From Incurvaria masculella (lineage: Eukaryota; Arthropoda; Insecta; Lepidoptera; Incurvariidae): DNA of 64,000 bases. Below are positions 13,004 through 24,300 of the stretch, one piece after another. The notes beneath the pieces are model-generated. The model ran no database searches. It saw only the letters and a program-made list of their open reading frames with translations, and was not told the origin of the DNA. The stretch covers positions 11,245,001 through 11,309,000 of the forward strand of contig OX335645.2 of assembly GCA_946894095.1 (NCBI GenBank), written 5' to 3'. Position 1 is the first letter of the stretch; every line of letters begins with the position of its first letter. Position numbers and translations under genes: made by a program.

Positions 13004-13260
13004 TTAGTGTCCATGTGAGCAGATATAAAACACGTCATCCACGTACCTTACGCAAAACTTTGGCTTGAGAGGTGCAGTTTCCAATGTTCGGTGTTTCAGC
13101 GACTCCATTAAAAGGTTTGTCACGACTGGTGCCACTGGTGATTCTATTGCTACACTTCGCTGCATGTAGTATTGTCCGTTCCACAGAAGGTAACCGTCGC
13201 GGCGTCGTAGTGAGACAATGCTGTAGGAGCTTGACGTACTGGATAGGATCACCGCCATTT
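13004..13260 (-). pseudogene. Penelope-like reverse transcriptase fragment
   Basis: The minus-strand frame reads SVAIESPVAPVVTNLLMES, LETAPLKPKFCVRYVDDVFY and ICSHGH. Penelope-like reverse transcriptases have the same succession of a (G)SPLAPVVANLFME-type motif, a LETAP..P....RYVDD catalytic box and then a HG segment. The Gly of the first motif is Glu here. Only about 85 residues remain. Confidence 0.72.
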
Positions 13261-13629
13261 TGAATGTCTAACACCCTCACTCCACTTCACAAACTTCAGT
13301 ACTTTGCCGCGGTGTTGCCGCGTACTTTCCCTCGCGAATTCGAATGAAGTTAGTCACGAGCCCCGTCCTATTCTTATTTACTCTCTATTGACGTCGAGGG
13401 AATCTTGCACTGGTACGTTTGTATCAGCTCGAAATTTTGGAGAAAGTCTTCTTCCACCACGTGAAAAGTACGATGTAGTAAATTTTAAATGTATTTAACC
13501 GGACGTGGATGGCTAATACCACACCTACTGCCAGTAAATGGAATGGAATCCAAAACGGAAACATGAGAATCTTAACTTTTGCAGTTGAGTATTACACACA
13601 GTAAGACAATTAAGATAAATTCAGTATTC

Positions 13630-14215
13630 TAAGCCTGGTTTTCACCAAGTGCTGATTTCTTTTCATCTACTTTTCGTTAGTCTTAGTTTCGGTTGCGACT
13701 ATTTATCTCGACCTTCAAGAGCCTTTGGAAGAGAAAGTGGAAGATTAATCCTCAACTTAAAGGGCCTTTCTTACCATCTCGCAATCGATACAAGTACAAG
13801 ATAATCAGCACTTTAGTAATAAAGGCGCTGAAAACAGACATGAGCCGTTGTATGAAGGGTTCATACTAACACATAACCCTAAAAACGATCTATTTTTTTT
13901 TTATTTGAAATCAATGGCAAAAGCAATACAAATTTTACGAAGTTCCAGCGAAGGCGTATAGGTGTCGCTCTAACGATATCTAATTTAAGTTTTGTCCGGC
14001 GCCACTGCTGCTTCAGCGCCTAGCGAAGCTGCGGGGGGAAATCGGGATTTTTTCTAGCGTCATACGCCCGTTAAGTGTAGATCAAAATGAATCAGCACTT
14101 GGTGAAAATAAGGCTAAGGGTTTCTTCCACCAAGTACTGATTAGCCTAATCCTCAAATAAAAGAACCTTTCTTACCATCCCAAAAAGATTCCAGCACAAG
14201 TTAATTAACACTTTA
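13630..14215. repeat. cluster of small nested inverted-repeat elements
   Basis: Motifs GGTTTTCACCAAGTGCTGAT, AATCAGCACTTGGTGAAAAT and AGGGCCTTTCTTACCATC recur in both orientations here and again at 6570-6700, 15205-15435 and 15985-16030. They form a family of roughly 130 bp palindromic elements, broken by later insertions of MITE family A. No coding content. Confidence 0.65.
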
Positions 14216-14217
14216 TT

Positions 14218-14535
14218 GTCCAACTCCCCAGAGAAATAATAAAAATTGGCTTAAGACTTAGATCAGGACACACTCCGCTAAATAAAATGGGACATATGAT
14301 GAAGAAACTGGACTCTCCAAATTGTTCTACTTGTGACAAACCAGAAGATCAATTTCACCTATTTACTGAGTGTGTTCTGAACGAGAGGATTCGACTGAAC
14401 CTTGAAAGGATATTGTGCACAGATCGAATGAATTTATTTTTTAAAATACACGAAGCATTAGGAAGGCCCGGGTCAAGCGAGTTTAGGGAAATTATATATT
14501 TTTTTAAGCTGTCATTGGCTCTAAGGAGTAACTGA
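14218..14535 (+). pseudogene. non-LTR retrotransposon C-terminal zinc-knuckle fragment
   Basis: The plus-strand frame includes RSGHTPLNKMGHMMKK (frame open from about 14250), then SPNCSTCDKPEDQFHLFTEC. The CxxC…HxxxxC arrangement after a GH-rich segment is what LINE ORF2 proteins have near their C terminus. The frame ends at 14533. It is isolated from any recognisable reverse transcriptase core and is surrounded by small inverted-repeat elements. Confidence 0.65.
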
Positions 14536-14668
14536 TAGCTTGAAGAAAACTATATTCTTAAAGTCACTATGGGGCTGGCATAGTCGGTGACGGCTTAAGC
14601 CCCAAATAAACATCTAGACAAAAAAAAATTAGCACTTTAGTAATAAAGGCCCTTTAAGTGCTAATTAA

Positions 14669-15206
14669 GGTGGCCCAACCCGCTCAACTCCCCATACAAA
14701 CGGGGAAAGAAGATCACGCCCATATTTCTGGTCAGAGATCCCAAATTTTGCTCAAAATAGCTTTATTTGATCGAACTAGATGTCTGATGACCGTTGGCAT
14801 TGTAAAATTGTGTTTGGTTTCTAAGTTATAAGGTCCGAAAGTTCGAATTTTTCGCGCGTTTTATACAAAACCTTGGGAGGTGGATTACGCAAAGATAAAG
14901 TAAGAACATCTTAAAAAGATTAGTCATCAGACAAAGCTTACTTAATCAAAATTTATAATCTATTTGGTTTTTGTGAGATTTTTTACTACAGCGGTCGTGG
15001 TTTACTTTTAGCTATAAGTCGTTTTGTAATAAAAATTTTCGTAAATCTTACCAAATCATACACTATGCACATTTTCTTTTTTGTTGCATGTTGCATCCTC
15101 CTCATCACGGAGCCTGTCTTATTCTTTGAAACAGAGAAGGTCCCAGAGCGCCACAGCATGGTTATTACCATGCCCGCGAATGAGTGTCCCGCTGGGTTGG
15201 GCCACC
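14669..15206. mobile_element. TTAA-flanked MITE family A, copy 1
   Basis: 538 bp between TTAA at 14665-14668 and TTAA at 15207-15210. Ends are GGTGGCCCAACCC and its complement GGGTTGGGCCACC. Internal marks shared with other copies include AACCGTGCTG-like and CGGTCGTGGTTTACTTTTAG segments. No real coding capacity. It was inserted into an older small element whose parts resume on both sides. Confidence 0.9.
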
Positions 15207-15438
15207 TTAAAATAAATCAGCACTAGGTGAAAACGAGGCTTACGGCCTTTCACCTGCTGCTGATTAGCTTAATGACCACGTATTAAGGGCCTTTCTTAGC
15301 AGCTTGCTATCAATACAAGTACAAGATAATCAGCACTTTTGTAATAAAGGTTTTGTAATTAAGTGTCGATTAAAATAAATCAGCACTTGGTGAAAATCAG
15401 GCTTAGGCTGATTGTAAGCTGCTAAGAAAGGCCCTTAA

Positions 15439-15980
15439 GGTGGCCCAACCCGCGCATCTCCCCATACAAAAGGGGAAAGAAGATCACGCCCATATTTCTA
15501 GTCAGAGATCCAAAATTTTGCTCAAAATAGCTTTATTTGATCGAACTAGATGTCTGATGACCATGGGCATTGTAAAATTGTGTTTGGTTTCTAAGTTATA
15601 AGGTCCGAAAGTTCGAATTTTTCGCGCGTTTTATACAATAACTTTGGAGGTGGTTTACGCAATGATAAAGTAAGAACATTGTAAAAAGATTAGTCATCAG
15701 ACATAGCTTATTTAATCAAGATTTATGATCTATTTGTTTTTTGTTAGATTTTTGACTACAGCGGTCGTGGTTTACTTTTAGCTATAAGTCGTTTTGAAAT
15801 TAAAATTTTCGTAAATTTTACCAAATCATACACTATGCATATTGTCTTTTTTGTGGACATGTTGCATCTTCCTCATCACAAAGCCTGTCTTATTCTTTGA
15901 AACAGAGAAGGTCCCAGAGCGCCACAGCACGGTTTTGTACTGTGCCCGCGAATGAGTTAGGCCCGCCGGGTTGGGCCGCC
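15439..15980. mobile_element. TTAA-flanked MITE family A, copy 2
   Basis: 542 bp between TTAA at 15435-15438 and TTAA at 15981-15984, same orientation as copy 1 and only about 230 bp from it. The ends are GGTGGCCCAACCC and GGGTTGGGCCGCC (one mismatch). Sequence is close to copy 1 along its whole length. Confidence 0.9.
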
Positions 15981-16108
15981 TTAAAATGTGACGATTAAGA
16001 TAATCAGCAGTAGGTGAAAAAGGCCCTTAAACTAGCATTAGGATTCTATTCCACCTCGAATAATGCTGCAGCACCAGTTACATCTATTCGACATAAATCA
16101 AAACTTAA

Positions 16109-16477
16109 GGTCCGCCCGTAAGCACCTGAAAATTTCACCTCCCATACAAACGTAGTTTACTAATCATTTGAAAACCAATGTTCCAACTTTCTTGATATTT
16201 GGTATCTAATATTAGGCTACAAATATCTGTGTCTGCATGCCTTTGTTTTTTCGGTAAATGTATTCTGGGTAAAACCATAGAGAAAACAAAATTCGTATGA
16301 AGATTTTCTTTTTGCTTTCATTTCATTCGGTTTGGATTTTTCAAAAAAAACAAAGGCATGCAGACACAGATATTTGTTACCTGATATTAGATATTAAATA
16401 TCAATTTAATTGGAATAGCGGTTTCCAAATTATAAGTAAACTACGTTTGTATGGGGAGCATAGCTTACGGGCCGTTC
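16109..16477. mobile_element. TTAA-flanked fold-back MITE family B, copy 1
   Basis: 369 bp between TTAA at 16105-16108 and 16478-16481. The two halves are inverted repeats: CTACAAATATCTGTGTCTGC near the left and GCAGACACAGATATTTGTTA near the right, with CCCATACAAACGTAGTTTAC at one side and its complement at the other. The terminal motif CCCGTAAGC is present at both ends in inverse orientation. Any short reading frame inside is an artefact of the palindrome. Confidence 0.9.
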
Positions 16478-16481
16478 TTAA

Positions 16482-16869
16482 GTGGCGACACTGACACAAT
16501 TCAAGCATTAGTGTATCGTGGGAATCTTCGTTGTTCTAACCAGCGTTAAATTTGCGAATAAGCCGTATAGCACTCAACCTAGGGAGGCAGATTTCTCTTT
16601 ACTAAGTGGCTTATTCTTTACAAAAGTAAAGTCCGGCGCTGGGCAAACCATGTAAAAGTATTGAATGCAATAACACATCCGATATGAGCCGGTATGCAAC
16701 CGATCTCTGCCAAAAAGTGTTCAGAAGGTTGGAATATTAAATTAAAGTTGAATCGTGAAAGTAAAACACTTGTGATAATTATCATAGATTATTCATATAT
16801 TTTCAAATCTAAAATGTACCAAAAATACAATTAAGTTAATGTACTTGTAATGCCTGATTTGTTATTCCT
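16482..16869. other. no feature seen
   Basis: AT-rich unique sequence between fold-back family B copy 1 and the tai 3' flank; nothing recognised. Confidence 0.4.
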
Positions 16870-19800
16870 TACCGACGTACGGATGCTCTTGCGCCATTTT
16901 CCTCCCAAACTATTTAATTGACACAAAACATGAAATCAATGATAGATACATATATTGGTGTGGAACATCTACTAGGAACAAATGGGAGATGGCGGCAAAT
17001 CTTTCGATCTCCTCTACAAAATATACTCTCTCCGCTAGGTACCACGGCTACTTTTTTATGTTACAGTTATTCATCGTTTTATACCAAAAATAATACCTAT
17101 ATATTTATTAATATCAGGGCGGTAATGTAGAAAGGCAACCAACAGATACCGACTGCATACAACTGTACCCTTTTTGTATCAAATGAAACATTAAACATTT
17201 TAAACAATCTATATTCATTATTATTAAATCAACCATCACTTTTTCTTAACAACTTTGGTTGTGTACTCTACTCGTAAAAATATAATCTATTCAGCTATTT
17301 ACAACAATGTATTAACATATACATACAATAAAGAAAATGCACAGCAACGTAAGGTACCCATAGACGGAACGAGAATGTCACAGCTTCCTAGCCCCGTCCC
17401 ATCGCAACACAGGGTGGCGCAAAATCTATACTATTCATACACCATCTGACAGCGATTGTTGCTATACATCACATTTCACAACATCGTTACCAATTCATTA
17501 TAGGTACATGCATTTTTCTTTTCATATTTTTTTAGCCTAAACCTATTTCAGTAACATATAATTTAAGGGCTGGTTCAGTTAAATTTGGTAAAACATAATT
17601 TGGTTTTGAGGGTTACTATAGTCAAAAACTTAATAAAATCGTACAAAACAAAATGCCAAAAATGGTTGGAAACAGCATTACATTGTTTTGGGACCCTTAT
17701 GATTTTGATGAATGTATCGATCGCAAACCACAAGTTAGATTAATGAAGGATATTAAGGTAAGTATACATCTGCGCCACTCCGCTAAAGTTAATAATAAAA
17801 TAACAATACCACTGTCACGAAAACATTTTTCCCAGGTGATCTCGGAAGGAATAACTGAAACTGAATACTAATAGCAAACACATCTTATGAACAAATTCAT
17901 TCAGGTAGGGTACATACACGTACATATCTTATTTTATTATTTCATAATTGTTTGGACTAATGGGGCTTCCGCAAATAAAACATGTTTCCCATGCGCAATT
18001 CATTCAACATTAAAAAAAGGTTCATTACTTTTTGTAAATAATATATTTTCTAGCATACTAAACACGTCCGTAGCGGACCGTGTAGAAAAAACGGTTTTTT
18101 TAAGCTTGCAAACAAATAGTAAGCTGTAACATCAGCGATAGTTCGATATATTGATTTAATCTTAATATGAAATAACAAGAATAAAACGTAATGATTGTGC
18201 GGTGAGAGGTGGTCGAGAGGCGTTATGTTTATGTGACAGTGGAACGCGAAGCTCGGAGGGCAGGCGGCCGGCCGAGACGGTACGGCCGTGTTGGCCAAGG
18301 GTCGCCTGCCCGCTTCCGCTACACCTCACTATATAATCCTACAATAAGTACCCGAAAAACAGCAAGACGAGAACACTGATTTGGTTAACTGTGTCACTAA
18401 TCACAATATGAGACAAAGCCGACAAAATTATTTGTATGAAACAACTGTACATAGGAGAAAACTACGACCGAAAGTTTATTACAAGTAGCTTAATTTGTAT
18501 GTTATGCTATTGTATGTTACTTTAAATTAATCAACTGCGCGGCGATCGTAGTGCGCGGTCGAGTGCCGACGCGCCCCCTCCATACAGCGGACCCACTGCA
18601 AATGGTCTCTACGTCAAAATACAATTTATATCCTACATACATCAACAAATTTGCATTATCACATTTGGAGCAGTCCAATGCTAAAATATTGTTTCACTTC
18701 AACTGGATGGAAAGGTTGGACCCATTTGTATATTTTCTTATGCAAGATCCGAATACTTCGACTACGAGCATCGGTCCACCTTACGAAGGAGGCGCCACGG
18801 CTCAATGCAAATGTGAAAAATGTTTTTCTTTTTTATTATTATATAACATTGAATAGACTATTTTTATCCAACTCGATAATAGGTGAATGTCATCTAATTT
18901 TATATTATTATCAACAGCTCATTCAGCTCATTCTATTGTAATAAAATTTACAAAACTCCAAACACTCATAAACAGCATTTTGAAAATAATAGTCAAACAA
19001 GCTAACGAATTCCGCGACATGTCACTACACATCTTGATAGAAAGCAGAGGCGTGGAAAGCCCTGCAAAATGGACCTTAGCGAACATTCCATTTGATTTAA
19101 TTTCCAAAATGAAATGATAGACAAAGATCGTAAAACAATTTTCTTTAAGCCCTAGTTCATTGTTGTGATGACGAGCCTGCCTGCACCGACGTGGAAGCAA
19201 AGCTAAGCTAACTCTTACGTAGGTACCAATTTATCAAGCTGAACCTGATGTTCATTACATGAAACTATTTAATAACAATATGCGATGAACCATAAAATTT
19301 TACTCAGCAAAATTTCAAAATATTCTTAAGTATGTAAAAAGACACAAATAATCTTTACTTATGTAGATGTATTCAGAAGCAGAAATTTTTTTAAACACAT
19401 TCATTCCTAACCGTATGATGTACTTAGACGTGTATGTGGATATTAATATGTTTTCAAATGGGAGCAAAATACTTTACGTTATGTGTAGATACTACGATTA
19501 GTGTAAGACTTGTTTAACAATTTTGGTAATTTCTCTACCTCTAGTCTAGCACTGCATTATAAAAGTTATAATCTATATTCAACACTCACAGACTTCTATT
19601 ACATTTTGAAAAAATATTTTTTTAATCTGTACTTGTCCCTTCAGGCACCTGTTTCACCTGCGTTGTACATTTTGTTGTGCTTAACGATGTAACACACTTG
19701 CCTATGCTAGTGGAGAAATACTTCATAAACAATGAAAGGGAAATCAATGTGGGTCTATTATATTTGTATTTAATTTGCCTTTTCTAAATGCTTTTTATTA

Positions 19801-21190
19801 TAAAAATACCGTTAGTTGGTTTGCTAGCTTAGTTGTATTATTTATTTGTACATTCGCCATTGGAATATCTTACGGAGTAAGAGCGCAGTGGTTCAGGAGG
19901 TTAAGGCAGTGTTAAAGTGTGTTATTGTTTAGTTTGTTCAAGGCTTCTGGCGGTTAATTTTGAAAGTACCTATGCACTTACGTAATACTATGTAGATATA
20001 ATCTGTAATATAGGTATTTTTTATTTCTGTGCTGAAATGATTTCACGAAAATACATTGATTTGGTTCAGTTTAACCACATTTAACGATGAACATAACATG
20101 CCATCTTGTTCATAAATATGTATGTAATTAGCGATCTAGCTGCCTGCTACATGCACAATATATTTTACAACCATCATCGTACAGCTACAAAAAATTAAAT
20201 AAAATCCCAACCAACAATACCAACTGAAAAACGTAAAAATACGCTCGGTTCAATACAGAACATTTGATAACAATGACGAGTATTGCTGTTAGAACAAAAA
20301 AAATAAAATAAAGTTCAAGTACATAATCACAATTACTGTTATTACAGGTGGAACCAAAAATAAAATTGGACTCACATTGAGAAATATTTTATTAAAAACT
20401 TTAAAGTTGCATGGAACAGATCGGGCATACAAAACAGGAAATGAGTAACAAAAATATACAATAAAGCAACTTTTTAACAATGATTCACAGCGTATGCTAC
20501 ATTCATAACGAAATTGGGAATCATAGTCGAAACTTGGTCTCAAATTTCAATATCATAACCAAATACTTTGTCATAACAGGTAACATCTGACTTTCATACT
20601 ATGTACATAACACTCACCACGCAAAAATATATGTATTTTTATACAAGTATTGCACACATTATCTCTATAATATTTATAGTATGAAAGTAATCATACAAGT
20701 TATGAATACTCGAGCAGGTTCGCTTTTCAACGATGAATATTGTACATTCGTTATCGGTAGTTCCATCACATTGTTTCGTTTTTATTACTATGGAGTATGT
20801 ATTATAGAATCTGCAATAATGTGTGTCACTTAGAGCTAAGTCTCCCCGCCGGGGTCAGGCGTCGGGCGCCCCCCCACCGAGCCCTCTCCCCCGGTACTCT
20901 CTGCTTAACTATTTACACATCACAAGAACTTTATACAATCCTGGCCGCACTACTATCGCTGCTAAAATAATTTCTTACAGATACTTAGCTCTACATTTTA
21001 TAAATATACGTATCATGTAAAAAAGTTATCAATGTGAGTCGACAGCCACTGAGGTACCGCGTAGAGCGAACGTTCAATCGATTCGTATTGTTAAACTCCA
21101 GTCCCGGGGACGCGGCGAGCGGCGCCCGTCACATAAATGCAAAGGTGAGCGGCGCGGGGTGCGAGGAGGGTTGGAGGGGGGCGCGGGTGC
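16870..21190 (-). other. tai 3' flank, likely including its 3' UTR
   Basis: AT-rich, mostly unique DNA directly downstream of the tai stop, free of the repeat families that fill the rest of the window. That is consistent with a long 3' UTR. Possible minus-strand AATAAA signals (plus-strand TTTATT) occur at 20781-20786 and 20388-20393, with others further on, so the cleavage site is not defined. Small CpG-rich islands lie at about 18540-18590 and 20840-20900. Open frames here are short and have no recognisable motif. Confidence 0.4.
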
Positions 21191-21340
21191 TCACTCGGAC
21201 AGCAGCTTCTGCAGCAGGGACGCCTTAGTAGCGGGCGCGGGGGCGGGACCGGGCGGCACCACGCTCGCTCCACCCCCCGCCGCCTCATCACCGCCCGCCG
21301 CCACCCCCGCCACCCCCGCCGCCGCCACCTCCGTAGTACT
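21191..21340 (-). CDS. tai: tai coding exon 17: terminal exon with C-terminal LXXLL
   Basis: Acceptor GGTGTTGTTGCAG, enters phase 0, 49 codons and TGA at 21191-21193. Encodes STTEVAAAGVAGVAAGGDEA, a Gly/Pro/Ala linker and ATKASLLQKLLSE followed by the stop. Vertebrate SRC-1a ends in a very similar LLxxLL(T/S)E motif, which is strong support that this is the true C terminus. About 7.2 kb of intron, including a truncated LINE, separates it from exon 16. An intervening exon of length divisible by three cannot be excluded. Confidence 0.87.
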   Translation of the reverse strand, partial: STTEVAAAGVAGVAAGGDEAAGGGASVVPPGPAPAPATKASLLQKLLSE

Positions 21341-24300
21341 CTGCAACAACACCACCCGAGTCACTTGAACTGCCCGCACCGAGCCGACGCCGCGTCCGAC
21401 ACTCGTCTCCTTTCAATATGTGCCATCTGTAGCAAATCGTTTTCGAATGATGTCGTCACTACTCAATTCATGCATACTTAAAAATATCACCTGAATATCT
21501 ATCAATATTTCTTCACACAAACAAAAAATATAAACAGCAAAATCCAAATTGTAACAAAAAGCACACGGTAAGCATTTTCTACTCGCAGGTCATCGCATAC
21601 CCTGCGCGAGAGAAATCGGCAGAGCCCTCACCCTCTATATCAGCACTAAACTCTAGGTTCTGCAGTGAATGCCCGAGTGCGTATCACCGGCAGTACACAA
21701 CCTGACATGCATTGAATTAATAGCTAAACCAGCCGGCGCAGCCTACAAACTCTCACTTCCCAAATTAACAAAAGCTTTCAGAGCACAAACATCAGCAGTA
21801 GTGAGAAGGGAGCAAAGCGACATGACAATTGAAAATAATTTCGACTGTTCCTCACTAACATTATAAAATTGTAAAACGAAAATCAACTACATTCTATTTG
21901 CAATATTTTTTTCTCGCGACAGCGACAATTTATTGATAACATCACAACACATCACGGAAGCATAGTAATTTCAATTCAAATGTACCAAATTTATGGGTAT
22001 TTTGTCTTTATAAATTATATTACGTTTGTTTATTAAAATTATGACATTATTAAAAATATATGGGCAAGATGGCTGGTTGAGTCCATAAGTTTGGTACATT
22101 GGAGATGCACGCAGCACTCGTTCTCAAGAAAATTAGGCTAAGAGAAACTTTTGACAAACGCATAACAATTATCGTGAATGCAGAATGAGTCTACAAAAGA
22201 AATGATGCCCGAAACGAGAATGTCTAGATACAGTCGTGGGTGGTGTGGCTTGCTCCCAGCTTACCGGAGTGCTCTGGTGGGATTCCCATGAGTTTGTGGT
22301 TGCGGAGGTTCCTCGGCCCCCCACCACACTGCCGCCACCTATACACACGCACACATTCACACGCGTGTGACATCTCTATCTTTACAACCCCGTCGATGCC
22401 CTACTATCATCTTCTTCTATTTCTCAACTCATAAGAAAACATGTCTTTGGATAAATTCGTAGGTGATGAATTAAAAAAAAACCTAATCTGTTTCTTTTTA
22501 ATTATTGCGATGTAACGTGTAAATGAGGCTGCAACTGGAATAGAAAACAAGGTGTAACAGAACAGCAGTCACTACTATAACTTTGGGGAATTATTATTTG
22601 GATAACTTTGTTTTATGTTTTTTTTTATCATTAAAACCTATTTGGGATAACGATGTTAAATATCACTATAAAGTTAGACTAACGGTAGGCAAATGAGCGA
22701 TTATGGTGCAAGATGTGCTGGCGCATAACGTTCCTCCAGGATAAACGACTGACAGGTGGAAGAGGGTAGGCGAATGGCCCAAACAAGAGCGATAGGGTCG
22801 TTTCACATTCTTGACAGAAGAATAAAATAAAAAAATTATGGCTCAAGAATAAGGGAGAATAGAAAACAATAATAGATAATAGAATCAAACAGTAAATTCG
22901 TTATTATTCACATTGGTTGTTTACGTAATTAAAATTAATGATTTCCTGTTAAAGGAAAGGCATACATGAAAAGTTAAGGCAAAGATAAGAATTCAAACCG
23001 TTCGACAGATAATGAAGCTTATAAGCATATGAATGCAAAAATGGAATCATACAAGACTAAGCGCCTATGTGTGTATCTCTGCGAAATTCAACAAAACATT
23101 TGTCTATATGTCAACTATTTGACTAAAAGCGGAGTTAAGTGATAATTAGTAGTACCACACTAATTGATTTGGTTAAACCTATTTTCATAATGGCACGCAT
23201 GTAGCCAGCACGGAAGTACAGGAGTAGAGATCGAAACTCATTCGTATGGCGGAACTGAAGCTACGAGTAGTGAAAAACCGCTGACTGTAGTTAGTTCTCT
23301 TACGAATTCGGGACGAGCAATATTTTTTTTTTGTGATTTGGCTACCATGCGATTAGTATGTACTATGAGCAGGTGTTTTTGATGTGTTTTATGGCTTGTG
23401 AGGACAAACTTTCATCAAAGATCGTCCATATATGGGTTCTTCACGGTCTATTGTCGAGTTCTAATACTCTAGGACGCATGAGTCGATCCATCCCTGTAGA
23501 AGGGTTTAGTAGAGCAAGGGCTAGTTCATTGACATGTGATCTTAGTCTTCTCTTGTATGCTACACAATGGAGACGCATTTCATCTTTTACTGTGGGAATG
23601 CCGAGGTATTCGTGGATCTCTGCGAGCAAACCATGGGGCGTTACTTACTTGGCTTAGTATTTTGTTTTGTATTCGCTGCGATACTTCAATGCTCGATATG
23701 CTGGCTGTTCCCCAGAGCTGGATACCATAGGTCCAAATGGGTTTTATAATGGCTTTATATATGAGTAATTTATTGCTAAGGCTGAGTCTCGATTTTCTTC
23801 CTAGGAGCCAGTCAAGTTTACTTATTCTTGCATTGATTTCGATCTTCTTTTTATTTATGTGGTCTTTCCATGTCTGTCTCCGATCCAAATGCCTGGGCAT
23901 ATTTGACGCAATTTTTGTGTGGTAGAATATCATACCCGAGTGTTACACTGGGGCACTTTTCGCGCCTAAGGGAATACGTCACGTGGTTTGACTTAGTTGC
24001 GCTGACTTTTATTCTCCAACGTTTAAGCCAGATATTTATTTTATTTAGCTGAGACTGTGGAGTTGTGATGCCTTTAGGGGATCTGTGTCACTAGCGAGTG
24101 CAGCCGTGTCGTCAGCAAAAGTTGCAGTAAGGACATTATCAGTTTCAGGTAGATCGGCAGTGTATAGTGAGTACAGCACAGGTCCCAGAACCGAATACTG
24201 GGGAACACCTGCAAGTATGTCGTGGAATGATGAGGTTATCTCTCCCACTCTTATCTGAAAGATTCGGTTTCCACGGTAGGATTGCAGGACTGCATAATAG

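Noticed and set aside
17653..17871. Short plus-strand frame in the tai 3' flank
   Set aside because: 72 codons without motif; expected by chance in this length of AT-rich DNA.
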